64,000 nucleotides of DNA, from NCBI RefSeq assembly GCF_000763295.1, contig NZ_JRJE01000031.1, forward strand, positions 186,001 to 250,000, given 5' to 3'. Under the pieces are notes generated by a model. The model was not told where the DNA came from. It did no database searches and was given only the letters and a program-made list of their open reading frames with translations. The position numbers were made by a program, and so were the translations under genes. Below are positions 1-7,629 of the stretch, in pieces (the stretch's first letter is position 1; each line of letters begins with the position of its first letter). The DNA comes from Thalassospira australica. GTDB lineage: Bacteria; Pseudomonadota; Alphaproteobacteria; Rhodospirillales; Thalassospiraceae.

Positions 1-189
1 GCGGCCAAGCTTGTTTTCTTCGCCCATATTCCGATCATGGCGATTGAAGGCTTCGTGTCTGCTGCGGCCGTGTACCTGATTTCCAAGGTCAAGCCCGCTT
101 TACTGCAATCTGATCATGAAGAAACGGCACTTCGTATGCAGGTAGCTGCCCAGCGCACCAAACAGGCGCGTGAGGTGCAAAATGGGTAG
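1..189 (+). CDS. nikM: Nickel/cobalt ECF transporter substrate component NikM/CbiM, C-terminal fragment
   Basis: Open reading frame entering from the left edge, 62 residues visible, in frame from base 1. The stretch AKLVFFAHIPIMAIEGFVSAAAV is not given in full here, but HIPIMAIEG at residues 9-17 is the last membrane helix of the CbiM/NikM family, the membrane component that binds Ni2+ or Co2+. The stop overlaps the start of the next gene, nikL, which shows translational coupling, and nikQ and nikO follow. Nickel rather than cobalt is preferred because the accessory genes in the locus are of the NikL and NikK type instead of CbiN. The metal-binding N-terminus lies outside the window, so specificity cannot be read directly. 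Confidence 0.85.
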   Translation, partial: AAKLVFFAHIPIMAIEGFVSAAAVYLISKVKPALLQSDHEETALRMQVAAQRTKQAREVQNG

Positions 190-775
190 GTGCGTCACCT
201 TGTTTGCCGCGACATTTATAATGATCGTTACAATGTTTTCACCGGCGCATGCACATAAGGTGATCGCGTCGGTCTTTCCGAGTGGATCGGAAATTGAAGG
301 GGAAATCGGATTTTCCAACGGTGATATGGCAGCCGATACCATCGTTGAAGTCTTTGATTTGCAGGGCGAGAAAATAGACGAAATCAAAACCGATGCTGAT
401 GGTTTCTTCGTCTATACCCCGCAGAAAAACGTTGATTTGCGTTTCAGAGCCGACCTTGGCGCAGGGCATATCGCAGAAGCGACATTTGATATTGCCGATC
501 TTTCGGGGTTGATGGAGGCGAACACGCGAGCAGCCTTGTCACAACCTGTTGCTGTGGATGTGGGTTCACGGTCAGATACGCCTGCAATTACCCCGGAACA
601 GGAACAGATTATCGCCACCATCGTGCGCGATGAGTTGCGCCCCTTGCGCCGCGAAATCACGGCTTATAAGGAAAAGAACGATCTTCAATCGATTCTCGGA
701 GGGATTGGCTATATATTCGGTGCCTTCGGGATCATTTATTACATCGCAGCGCGACGACTAAGGGCAAAAGCATAA
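182..775 (+). CDS. nikL: NikL/CbiL-like exported, membrane-anchored nickel transport accessory protein
   Basis: A 197-residue protein with an N-terminal signal sequence (hydrophobic residues 4-19, likely cleavage after AHA at about residue 24), a soluble beta-rich periplasmic domain with a carboxypeptidase-regulatory-like look (residues 25-100), a linker, and one C-terminal membrane segment (about 165-190, ILGGIGYIFGAFGIIYYIA) followed by a positive tail. This is the layout of the NikL/CbiL component found with NikMQO transporters lacking NikN. ATG 182 is preferred to the GTG at 170 because it starts the signal peptide cleanly; it overlaps the nikM stop. After cleavage the mature chain would begin with His. 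A paralogue lies at 3741-4418. The exact role in metal delivery is not established. Confidence 0.8.
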   Translation: MGRCVTLFAATFIMIVTMFSPAHAHKVIASVFPSGSEIEGEIGFSNGDMAADTIVEVFDLQGEKIDEIKTDADGFFVYTPQKNVDLRFRADLGAGHIAEATFDIADLSGLMEANTRAALSQPVAVDVGSRSDTPAITPEQEQIIATIVRDELRPLRREITAYKEKNDLQSILGGIGYIFGAFGIIYYIAARRLRAKA

Positions 776-778
776 AGC

Positions 779-1576
779 ATGAGCCACCTTTTCGGACATG
801 ACCAACCCTTGAACGTTCAGGCGGATGGCGGGAAAACACCCTCATTCGTTGGAATGTTTGATCCGAGGGTGCGGGTGGTCGCGGCCTGCCTTTTTGCGAT
901 TGTCGTTGTTGCCCTGCAACAGATCGAATTTGCGCTGGGCGCGCTGGCTCTTGCTGCCATCACCATGGGCCTGACCGACTTGCCCTTGCGGGTGACCTTG
1001 AAACGCATGGCAGCAATGGATGGTTTCATCATTGTCATGTTGGTGATGTTGCCTTTCACTACGCCCGGAACGCCGATGTTCTCCGTCCTTGGGGCCGAGG
1101 CCAGCAAAGAAGGCCTGATGCATGCCATCCTGGTTGGAATTCGGGCCAATGCGGTTGTCTTGATGATGCTAAGCCTGCTCTCGGGCATGACGCCGGTCGC
1201 ATTGGGCCACACGCTGTATCGTTTGAAATGCCCGCCGGTGCTTGTGCATCTGATGATGTTCACGGTGCGCTATATCTCGGTCTTGCATGACGAATATCAC
1301 CGTCTGCGGATGGCGATGAAATTGCGCGGGTTCAAGGCCCGTAACAATGCCCACACATACCGGTCTTTCGGGTATCTGTTTGGCATGTTGGTGGTGCGGT
1401 CACTCGAACGGGCTGAACGCGTGCTTGAAGCCATGAAATGTCGGGGGTTTAGTGGTCATTTCCCGATGATTGACGATATGGCGTTTCGGCGGCGCGATGG
1501 CATATTTGCCGTTTTGTTCCTTGTCATGATTTCCGCCTTGGTGCTTTTGGATCGAATGTATGTCTTCGCTTATTGA
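779..1576 (+). CDS. nikQ: ECF transporter T component NikQ/CbiQ
   Basis: A 265-residue integral membrane protein with about five to six hydrophobic segments, the energy-coupling transmembrane component that links the metal-binding NikM to the ATPase NikO. Two arginine-glycine coupling motifs sit in cytoplasmic helices: KLRGFK near residue 183 and KCRGFS near 222, both preceded by small residues as in the CbiQ family. It starts three bases after the nikL stop and overlaps nikO by 17 bp, so the operon is tightly coupled. Length matches the family (about 250 residues). Specificity is set by NikM, so nickel is inferred from the neighbours. Confidence 0.88.
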   Translation: MSHLFGHDQPLNVQADGGKTPSFVGMFDPRVRVVAACLFAIVVVALQQIEFALGALALAAITMGLTDLPLRVTLKRMAAMDGFIIVMLVMLPFTTPGTPMFSVLGAEASKEGLMHAILVGIRANAVVLMMLSLLSGMTPVALGHTLYRLKCPPVLVHLMMFTVRYISVLHDEYHRLRMAMKLRGFKARNNAHTYRSFGYLFGMLVVRSLERAERVLEAMKCRGFSGHFPMIDDMAFRRRDGIFAVLFLVMISALVLLDRMYVFAY

Positions 1577-2267
1577 ACTGAACGATATTTCCTTTGGCTA
1601 CCGTGCCGGCCAGAACGTTCTGGATCGTGTGAGCCTCACCCTTGATGCGGGCGAGCGTCTGTTTCTTACCGGACCAAACGGGGCAGGTAAAAGCACGCTG
1701 TTGCGTATCCTTGTCGGGCTGATCAAACCGCACGGGGGCGAAATTCGCGCCTTTGGCACCCCGCGTGTCACCGATGGGGAATTCCACGATTTGCGCTGCC
1801 GCGTCGGTTTTATCGTTCAGGACCCCGATGATCAGCTTTTTTGCCCCACCGTGATCGAGGATATCGCCTTTGGTCCGCTAAACCTTGGTGCCAGCCGCGA
1901 CGAAGCCCTTGCGATCGTCGACGAAGTCCTTGACCAATTGCATCTTAAACACTTGCGTGAACGGATCACCCACGAGCTTTCCGGCGGGGAAAAGCGGCTG
2001 GTATCGGTGGCGGCGGTGTTGGCGATGAAGCCTGATGTATTGCTCCTTGATGAACCAACCAACGCGCTTGATGAAGAAAACATGCGCCGGCTTGAAGAAA
2101 TCCTGCTGGATCTGCCCCAAGCGATGATCCTTGTATCGCATGATCCGCATTTCCGGCGTAAACTTGCCACCCGGATTATCGATGTGCGAACCGGCAATTC
2201 GCTTAATCTGCCGGAAAAGAAATGCACGGCCGGTCAACGCGCCCAACAGGCAGAAAACGCATCCTGA
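1560..2267 (+). CDS. nikO: ECF transporter ATP-binding component NikO/CbiO
   Basis: A 235-residue ABC ATPase that powers the NikMQ importer from the cytoplasmic side. Walker A GPNGAGKST is at residues 38-46, the Q loop QDPDDQLF near 87-94, the signature LSGGEKR at 140-146, Walker B LLLDEPT at 161-167 and the switch His in LVSHD near 194. It lacks the C-terminal extension of longer CbiO proteins. The start overlaps nikQ by 17 bp and the MFS gene follows after 23 bp, which places all of these on one transcript. Confidence 0.9.
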   Translation: MSSLIELNDISFGYRAGQNVLDRVSLTLDAGERLFLTGPNGAGKSTLLRILVGLIKPHGGEIRAFGTPRVTDGEFHDLRCRVGFIVQDPDDQLFCPTVIEDIAFGPLNLGASRDEALAIVDEVLDQLHLKHLRERITHELSGGEKRLVSVAAVLAMKPDVLLLDEPTNALDEENMRRLEEILLDLPQAMILVSHDPHFRRKLATRIIDVRTGNSLNLPEKKCTAGQRAQQAENAS

Positions 2268-2290
2268 AGACGCCCTAATAAAGGATTGCC

Positions 2291-3706
2291 ATGACGTCAC
2301 GTATATCCCCGTTTTCCCAACCGGCCTTTCGTCATCTGTTCGCCGCCCAGATTACATCCCTGATCGGAACGGGGTTGACGACGGTAGCGCTGTCGCTGTT
2401 GGCCTATGATCTTGCCGGGGATGATGCGGGGCGCGTACTTGGTTCCATCTTGGTTCTAAAGATGGTGGCGTATCTTGTCATCGCCCCGATTGCGGGCGGG
2501 ATGGCGCACGTGTTGCCACGTCGCTACTGGCTGGTCGGGCTTGATATTCTGCGCGCGGTGATTGTGCTATGTCTGCCCTTTGTTGATCAGGTCTGGCAGA
2601 TTTTTGTCCTGGTGTTTGTGGTCAATGCGGCTTCTGCCGCCTTTACCCCGGTGTTTCAGGCCATCATTCCGGAAATCCTTCCCGATGAAAAGGCATACAC
2701 CAAAGGGCTGTCTTATGCCCGGCTGGCCTATGATCTTGAAAATCTGGCAAGTCCGGCATTGGCCGCCGCACTTTTGGTGATCTGGTCCTTTGACAGCCTG
2801 TTCATGGCCAATAGCCTGACATTTGCGATCTCCGCATTGTTGATCATGACAACCCACATTCCACAAGCCGCGGCAACGGATCGGACCGGCGGCATTTACG
2901 CCAATACGATTTTCGGGATTACGGCCTATTTGAAAACACCGCGTTTGCGCGGCCTCTTGGCGGTTTACTTTGCTGTTTCATCAATCGGCGCGATGATCAT
3001 CGTCAATACGGTGGTGCTAACCCGTGGTGCCCTTGGCGGGAGCGAAATCCTTACCACTGGTTTTCTTGCCTGTGCCGGCGGCGGATCCATGATGGCGGCC
3101 TTTTTGATCCCCAGTTTGATCGAGCGGCTGGGGGAACGTGGCTTGATGCTTTCAGGCATTGTCGGTGCGGCAATTGCAATGCTGCTTGGTGGCGCTTTGA
3201 TGATTGCCGGTGGTGCGTACGTTATCGCGTTTGCTGTTTTGTGGGGGATTGCCGGGGCCGGGACTACATTTGCGCAAACACCCGGTGGTCGGTTGGTCCA
3301 GCGGTCCGCTGCTGACGGGGATCGGTCAGCGTTCTTTGCTGCCAATTTCGCGCTTTCACATGGCGGGTGGCTGTTTGCCTATGGCATCATTGGATGGCTT
3401 GGAAGTTTGACTGATCTGTCTGTCGCGTTTCTGGCCTCTGGCGGCTTGGCCTTTTCCGCAACCATTGCCGCGATCCTTCTGTGGCCAAAGGAAGACCGGC
3501 TGGAAATCCGCCACAGTCATCCCGGTTTCTGGCATGAACATCCGCACGATCATAACGATCCGCATCACGTCCATGTTCATGATGCCGCCGCCGATGGCGA
3601 AAAGCACCGCCATCGACACTATCACCCGCCGGTCACGCACAAACATCGCTTTGTAATCGACAGCCATCATACAAGATGGCCGATGGAAAGCGGCGATCGG
3701 GTCTAG
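2291..3706 (+). CDS. MFS transporter with histidine-rich C-terminal tail, putative Ni/Co exporter
   Basis: A 471-residue major facilitator protein with twelve predicted membrane segments (residues about 10-400) and a hydrophilic tail from about residue 405 that holds 18 histidines within roughly 55 residues, in HxH and HH runs. The DHA/MFS fold of this type usually exports a substrate with proton exchange. The His tail resembles the arrangement known for NreB-type nickel resistance MFS proteins. It is the last gene of the nikM-L-Q-O operon, 23 bp after nikO, so import and putative export of the same metal would be co-expressed. The alternative is a metal-buffering tail on a transporter of something else. 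Family membership is clear, substrate is inferred. Confidence 0.72.
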   Translation: MTSRISPFSQPAFRHLFAAQITSLIGTGLTTVALSLLAYDLAGDDAGRVLGSILVLKMVAYLVIAPIAGGMAHVLPRRYWLVGLDILRAVIVLCLPFVDQVWQIFVLVFVVNAASAAFTPVFQAIIPEILPDEKAYTKGLSYARLAYDLENLASPALAAALLVIWSFDSLFMANSLTFAISALLIMTTHIPQAAATDRTGGIYANTIFGITAYLKTPRLRGLLAVYFAVSSIGAMIIVNTVVLTRGALGGSEILTTGFLACAGGGSMMAAFLIPSLIERLGERGLMLSGIVGAAIAMLLGGALMIAGGAYVIAFAVLWGIAGAGTTFAQTPGGRLVQRSAADGDRSAFFAANFALSHGGWLFAYGIIGWLGSLTDLSVAFLASGGLAFSATIAAILLWPKEDRLEIRHSHPGFWHEHPHDHNDPHHVHVHDAAADGEKHRHRHYHPPVTHKHRFVIDSHHTRWPMESGDRV

Positions 3707-3723
3707 GCCTTGCCGGAACTTCA

Positions 3724-3750
3724 CCGAAAATGAGGAAACCTCACTTTCGG
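3724..3750. terminator. Bidirectional hairpin between convergent MFS and nikL2 genes
   Basis: Arms CCGAAAATGAGG (3724-3735) and CCTCACTTTCGG (3739-3750) pair over 12 positions with one mismatch around a 3-base loop. The right arm includes the nikL2 stop codon and last codons. The T-run is weak on both strands, so termination efficiency is uncertain. Confidence 0.5.
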
Positions 3751-4418
3751 GTTTGGTAACGTGCCATCCCCCAGGCCGATACCCCGAAAATACCGATAAT
3801 CACCCCAATGCCGCCCAGAATATCAGACAGGCGCACATCATTACGATAGGCATTGACCTCTGCGCGGAGCGGGCCGATCTGGCGGGCAACTGCCTGATTG
3901 ATCAGAAGGCCAAGTTCATCATGGGACAGGGCGCTCAGACCGGATGCTGCAGAATGTGAGGATTGCTCATATTCGGGTTTGTTCCCGGGATCACCGCGTT
4001 TGTCCGCTGAGTCAGCAGTTAGAGACGCGCGGATATTGCGCACGATCACATTGACCTTTTCCGAGGCAACAGGCAGATGTTGCGCAAATTCATCGGCATA
4101 CAGATCAAAAGTGGCGACATGGCCGTCACCGGTATTGGTCAAAATCGTGTACTCACTGCGATGGCTGACCTGTAAGGCGAAACTGCCTTCATGATCGGTT
4201 GTTGTGGTGAACAGAACGTTCTTTGCCGCGTCGCGCAGTTCAATCTGGGCCTGTTGTGCGCGTGTGCCGCCGGTAAAATAAACATATCCTTCGATGGTGT
4301 CGCCGGTGCTTATGGCAAACACATTCAGGTTATGTGCCTGTGCAGTGCCAAACGGCACAGCTAATGCAAACAGGATCAACAAGAACAGGCGGCGAAGGAG
4401 TGTCATATTCAAACCCAT
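3741..4418 (-). CDS. Second NikL/CbiL-like exported membrane-anchored protein
   Basis: About 225 residues from ATG 4418 (221 from ATG 4406; neither has a good Shine-Dalgarno site). Longer upstream extension is rejected because it runs into nikK. Signal peptide with hydrophobic core LLRRLFLLILFALAVPFG and likely cleavage after AQA, giving a mature N-terminal His. A soluble beta domain follows (about residues 30-110), then a Ser-rich linker and a C-terminal membrane helix (DILGGIGVIIGIFGVSAW). The last 45 residues align by eye with the nikL at 182-775: both have PLR-E-AY-..-ILGGIG-..-FG. It lies 64 bp after nikK on the same strand and is probably co-transcribed with it. A paralogous accessory subunit of the nickel importer is the best reading. 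Confidence 0.75.
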   Translation of the reverse strand: MGLNMTLLRRLFLLILFALAVPFGTAQAHNLNVFAISTGDTIEGYVYFTGGTRAQQAQIELRDAAKNVLFTTTTDHEGSFALQVSHRSEYTILTNTGDGHVATFDLYADEFAQHLPVASEKVNVIVRNIRASLTADSADKRGDPGNKPEYEQSSHSAASGLSALSHDELGLLINQAVARQIGPLRAEVNAYRNDVRLSDILGGIGVIIGIFGVSAWGMARYQTRK

Positions 4419-4482
4419 GTAAACGTTGGGATGTTTCACGAAAACTGGCAGGTGACGGTGAAGGTCACCTGCCCGAAGAAAA

Positions 4483-5268
4483 TCAATCCATTGCGTCCGT
4501 TTTGACCCAAAGGACGCCACCACGTTCGACCGGGACCTGCTGGTCGCTGTCGGGGGCAGCCATGGTACCATCTTCGATCAGGGCGGCGAACACCCACCAG
4601 CCATCTTTGGGCATGGCATAGTGAAATACGCCGTTGGCATCGGTCTTGATCACCTGGGTTGCGAAAGTCGCGTTGGGCAGATCGATACTGCCATCATTGG
4701 CATATTCGACTTCGACCTCGGCAAAGGGGACGGGTTCGCCATTGTGGCGAACCATGCCGGAAAAGACATTGCCGGTCCAAATGCCATAGGGGCGGGTCAG
4801 TGGTTCGATCTCGACCGGAAAACCGACCATCTGGTCCCAGTCTTCGCCCGCGTCATAGGCATCAATGATCGTTTTTGTATACTGAACAATGAACTTGCCT
4901 TCGGCCGGTTCGTAATATGGAACCGGTTCAAGATAAAAGGCATATCCCCCCGGGGCTTTTATCTGGGCCTCAGCATCAAAGGCGGTCATGCCATCCACGT
5001 TCTTTGCTGTCAGGCTGTCGCGCATATCGGTCTTGTTGCCCTTGAGTTGCATCCCGAATTGCAGCGGCTTTTGCATTTCCATTGCGGGGCCGTTGGTCAT
5101 CGGGTGGGTGAAGGTCAGATCGAATGTGACCGTGCGACCGGTTTCCTGATCAACCACATTGGTTGACGGTATCATCTTCTGGAAGTGCGCATGCGCCACA
5201 CCAGTGCTTGCAGATGCGATGACCAATGACAGGGACAGCTTGGAAAACAGGCCGGAAGCGAGGGACAT
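4483..5268 (-). CDS. nikK: NikK-like DUF4198 periplasmic protein, nickel uptake accessory
   Basis: A 261-residue exported protein of the DUF4198 family. Signal peptide residues 1-27 (hydrophobic SLSLVIASAS core, cleavage after VAHA), so the mature protein starts His-Phe. The body contains two beta-sandwich modules, the second (about residues 165-255) with the DANGVFHYAMPKDGWWVFAAL pattern typical of DUF4198/NikK. NikK is known from gene-context work as an extra component of NikMQO importers, thought to hold metal in the periplasm. Its location beside two nikL genes and nikMQO supports that. Transcription is divergent from the beta-helix gene; the 215-bp upstream region is AT-rich and holds an inverted repeat (5343-5369). 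Confidence 0.78.
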   Translation of the reverse strand: MSLASGLFSKLSLSLVIASASTGVAHAHFQKMIPSTNVVDQETGRTVTFDLTFTHPMTNGPAMEMQKPLQFGMQLKGNKTDMRDSLTAKNVDGMTAFDAEAQIKAPGGYAFYLEPVPYYEPAEGKFIVQYTKTIIDAYDAGEDWDQMVGFPVEIEPLTRPYGIWTGNVFSGMVRHNGEPVPFAEVEVEYANDGSIDLPNATFATQVIKTDANGVFHYAMPKDGWWVFAALIEDGTMAAPDSDQQVPVERGGVLWVKTDAMD

Positions 5269-5342
5269 GAAATGGTCCTTTGGTGGGTGATTGTTTAAAT
5301 AACCGCCGGAAAGATCGGCGACATCATTATGATTTAAAACAA

Positions 5343-5369
5343 TTCATACAAAAAATCAAAAGGTATGAA
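5343..5369. promoter_or_regulatory. Inverted repeat with NikR-like half-sites upstream of nikK
   Basis: TTCATAC (5343-5349) and GTATGAA (5363-5369) form a 7+7 inverted repeat with a 13-bp AT-rich spacer, 75-101 bp upstream of nikK. The half-site GTATGA is the one used by E. coli NikR (GTATGA-N16-TCATAC), but here the order of the arms is reversed and the spacing differs, so NikR control is only a possibility. Confidence 0.35.
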
Positions 5370-5483
5370 CTTCAAAATCTACCCACCCATCAAACGCATT
5401 GGCATCTCAGGAGAAAAACAACTAATTTCAGCAAAGGTTGTTTTGTATTATGGTTTTGCAATCTTTTTTTATGGGGGTGGGAT

Positions 5484-6989
5484 ATGCAGGTTGTTTATGT
5501 ATCAGATGACGGATGTACCCATTGGATTGATGCGAAATTACGTCCGACCATAACCCTTGATCAGGCGATTGCGCAAAGTCAGCCTGGGCAGTTGATCCGG
5601 ATGATTGCCGGTGATTATTGCTTTAACGAACCCTTGCGTTTTCCCCATAGCGGGACGGCGAAACAACCAATCATTGTCCGCGGCGAGCCCGGTGCGGTGA
5701 TCAATGCCGGCAGGTGCCCGGACCGGTCGGTATCGGCCAGCAATCCCGGTCGGGAAGGGTATGCGGTTTTTCAGTTTATCGAGGTCGCCCATATCCGTTT
5801 GGAGCTTTTCACCGTAAAAGAGGCCTGGCCAAGTACGGTCTATATCGAAAACAGTCACAACCTTGCCTTTCGCAGTCTTGATATCTGCGATGGTACATAT
5901 GCGTTTTATGCCAATGGACCGCACACCAAGGCGATTTCGATCACGAATTGTCGCTGGGTGCAGGACCCGGACATCTGGCGGCAAATCCGCTGGGATGAAA
6001 TTCACGACGGCAAGGATGCGAACGGCAATGTGATCGAGGTCGCATACCGTTATCTGAACGGGGCTTTCTTTGGTGCCGATGATATTGCCGGTGACGTTGA
6101 GATCAGCCGAAACGATATCTGTGACTGTTACAACGGCATTCGGATGGATGTTTCGAACGAGAACCTTGATGCCCCTGTCGGGAGATTCAACCGCGATGTT
6201 CGGATTTTTGATAATCAGTTCAGATATATTCGCGATAACCCGATCGAACCGGAAGCCACGGCTGTTGGCTGGTGGATTGGTCGCAACCGGTTTTACAATT
6301 GCCACAAACTGTTTTCACAGGACGGTGTTCGCGGCGGGTTCTGGTACTATTTCGGCAATATTTGCTGGTTTGACAGCCGGCCCGGACCTGAGGGCGACGA
6401 AAACAATGGGGGCGCTGTGTTCAAGCTGGGCAAGGGCGGGTCGGTTGCGCAACCCGATTACGTTTCGGCATGTTTCCATAACAGCTTCTTTCTGCGCCAG
6501 AAATACATCAAAAAGGGAACGACCCGCGGTTTGATTAATGCCCGAAACGCCATTGAACATGCGGACCCGACAAAGCTTCCTGTTGATTTGATGCCATTGG
6601 ATCAGACCTTCTTTGGCCCGGCCGACAAACTGACATTTTCAGGCGTTGGTCCGTTGCCGGTCAGCTTTTCCGGTGATTTGGCAAACCACCCGACATATCC
6701 GGCGGTGTTTGATCCTTACGATGGGGTTTTAAGTGACCCACGCCCCGCCGATCATGCCTTGTTCGAAGATGGACTGGGTGGATGCTTTGATCTTCGGGCA
6801 GAATATCAAGACGGCTATGAGGCACCGTTTGAAATACCGATGCCCGATGGCGATACGTGGTTATGCGATGGTGGTTTCTGGCCCGGCGCAATGACCGATA
6901 CAAAACTGTTTTCCGGTCCTGAGTATGTTCCGGTCGATCTTGCCTATATCCGATCATTGCCTATACCCAAGGCGAAGGGCGAGGGTTAA
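5484..6989 (+). CDS. Right-handed parallel beta-helix protein of unknown function
   Basis: 501 residues from ATG 5484, chosen because a GGGGGTGGG purine-rich stretch precedes it at proper distance; a much longer open frame back to 5280 codes low-quality AT-rich sequence. No signal peptide or membrane helix. Repeated short strands with Asn/Asp turns (residues about 60-330, for example VEISRNDICDCYNGIRMDV and VRIFDNQFRYIRDNPIE) are typical of pectate-lyase-like or carbohydrate-binding beta-helices. There are several clustered aromatic and acidic residues but I cannot assign catalytic ones. The C-terminal 130 residues are not helix-like. It stands alone between nikK and the MerR gene. A polysaccharide-active role is possible, but absence of an export signal argues against an ordinary secreted lyase. 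Confidence 0.7.
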   Translation: MQVVYVSDDGCTHWIDAKLRPTITLDQAIAQSQPGQLIRMIAGDYCFNEPLRFPHSGTAKQPIIVRGEPGAVINAGRCPDRSVSASNPGREGYAVFQFIEVAHIRLELFTVKEAWPSTVYIENSHNLAFRSLDICDGTYAFYANGPHTKAISITNCRWVQDPDIWRQIRWDEIHDGKDANGNVIEVAYRYLNGAFFGADDIAGDVEISRNDICDCYNGIRMDVSNENLDAPVGRFNRDVRIFDNQFRYIRDNPIEPEATAVGWWIGRNRFYNCHKLFSQDGVRGGFWYYFGNICWFDSRPGPEGDENNGGAVFKLGKGGSVAQPDYVSACFHNSFFLRQKYIKKGTTRGLINARNAIEHADPTKLPVDLMPLDQTFFGPADKLTFSGVGPLPVSFSGDLANHPTYPAVFDPYDGVLSDPRPADHALFEDGLGGCFDLRAEYQDGYEAPFEIPMPDGDTWLCDGGFWPGAMTDTKLFSGPEYVPVDLAYIRSLPIPKAKGEG

Positions 6990-7028
6990 GGCGACGTCAT
7001 CGTAATGCACCACACCCGGTGTTTTCTG

Positions 7029-7044
7029 ATTACGTATGCGTAAT
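7029..7044. promoter_or_regulatory. Palindromic candidate operator upstream of the MerR-family gene
   Basis: ATTACGTATGCGTAAT is an imperfect palindrome: six-base arms ATTACG and CGTAAT flank TATG. It lies 66 bp before the MerR-type start. Dyad operators with ACG/CGT arms fit the LiuR-type MerR regulators of branched-chain amino acid catabolism, so autoregulation is likely but untested. Confidence 0.5.
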
Positions 7045-7109
7045 TATGTTGACTGGCTTGTCAGATTGTTGCGATGGTGCCGTATTGCTTTTAACAAACA
7101 AGAAAAATC

Positions 7110-7547
7110 ATGAACGACAAGCTTTATAGTATTACCGAGCTGGCTGAAGAGTTTGACATTACCCCGCGTGCAATCCGTTTTTACGAAACGAAAAAATTGC
7201 TCGCACCTCAGCGCGCCGGGGCAACCCGTGTTTATAACTATCGTGACCGGGCCCGACTGATGCTTGTTCTACGTGGCAAGCGTCTTGGATTTTCGCTCGA
7301 AGACATTAAGGAATATATTGATCTTTACGATGCAGATCGTAGCCGCACGGAGCAGCTTGCCCATTTGATGCTGGTCGGGCGTCGCCGGATTGAGGAACTT
7401 GAACAGCAACTGGAAGACGTCCAAACCACGCTGCAGGAACTTCGCGTTATTGAAAATGAGGCGGTTGATAGCTTGCGTGAAAAGGGCATAGATCCGGAAA
7501 AGGCAGTTGCAGAGATCAAGGCCAAGCTGATGGCCGAAACTGCCTGA
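7110..7547 (+). CDS. MerR-family transcriptional regulator, LiuR-like
   Basis: 145 residues. Winged helix-turn-helix at about residues 6-75 with SITELAEEFDITPRAIRFYE at 7-26 and the wing RVYNYRDR; then GKRLGFSLEDIKEYIDLYD and a coiled coil (about 80-112) for dimerisation. The short C-terminus has no conserved cysteine pair, so it is not a metal or redox sensor of the MerR/SoxR kind. The IDLYD stretch and length match LiuR-type regulators that control leucine/isovalerate and fatty acid degradation in proteobacteria. No liu genes are in the window, so its targets lie elsewhere. A bidirectional terminator separates it from the convergent acyltransferase gene. Confidence 0.82.
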   Translation: MNDKLYSITELAEEFDITPRAIRFYETKKLLAPQRAGATRVYNYRDRARLMLVLRGKRLGFSLEDIKEYIDLYDADRSRTEQLAHLMLVGRRRIEELEQQLEDVQTTLQELRVIENEAVDSLREKGIDPEKAVAEIKAKLMAETA

Positions 7548-7576
7548 AGCATGTGCGATTAACTGCCAGAACAATC

Positions 7577-7607
7577 AAAAGCCCGGCCAGCAAAGTGCCG
7601 GGCTTTT
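7577..7607. terminator. Bidirectional intrinsic terminator
   Basis: AAAAGCCCGGC (7577-7587) pairs perfectly with GCCGGGCTTTT (7597-7607) around a 9-base loop, with T-rich sequence on the plus side and A-rich on the other. It serves both the MerR gene and the convergent Pat-like gene. Confidence 0.85.
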
Positions 7608-7629
7608 GTTCGTTTTTTGGTGGTCTGTG

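Noticed and set aside
5280..5483. N-terminal extension of the beta-helix protein
   Set aside because: AT-rich sequence with unlikely amino-acid composition and no ribosome site; ATG 5484 has one.
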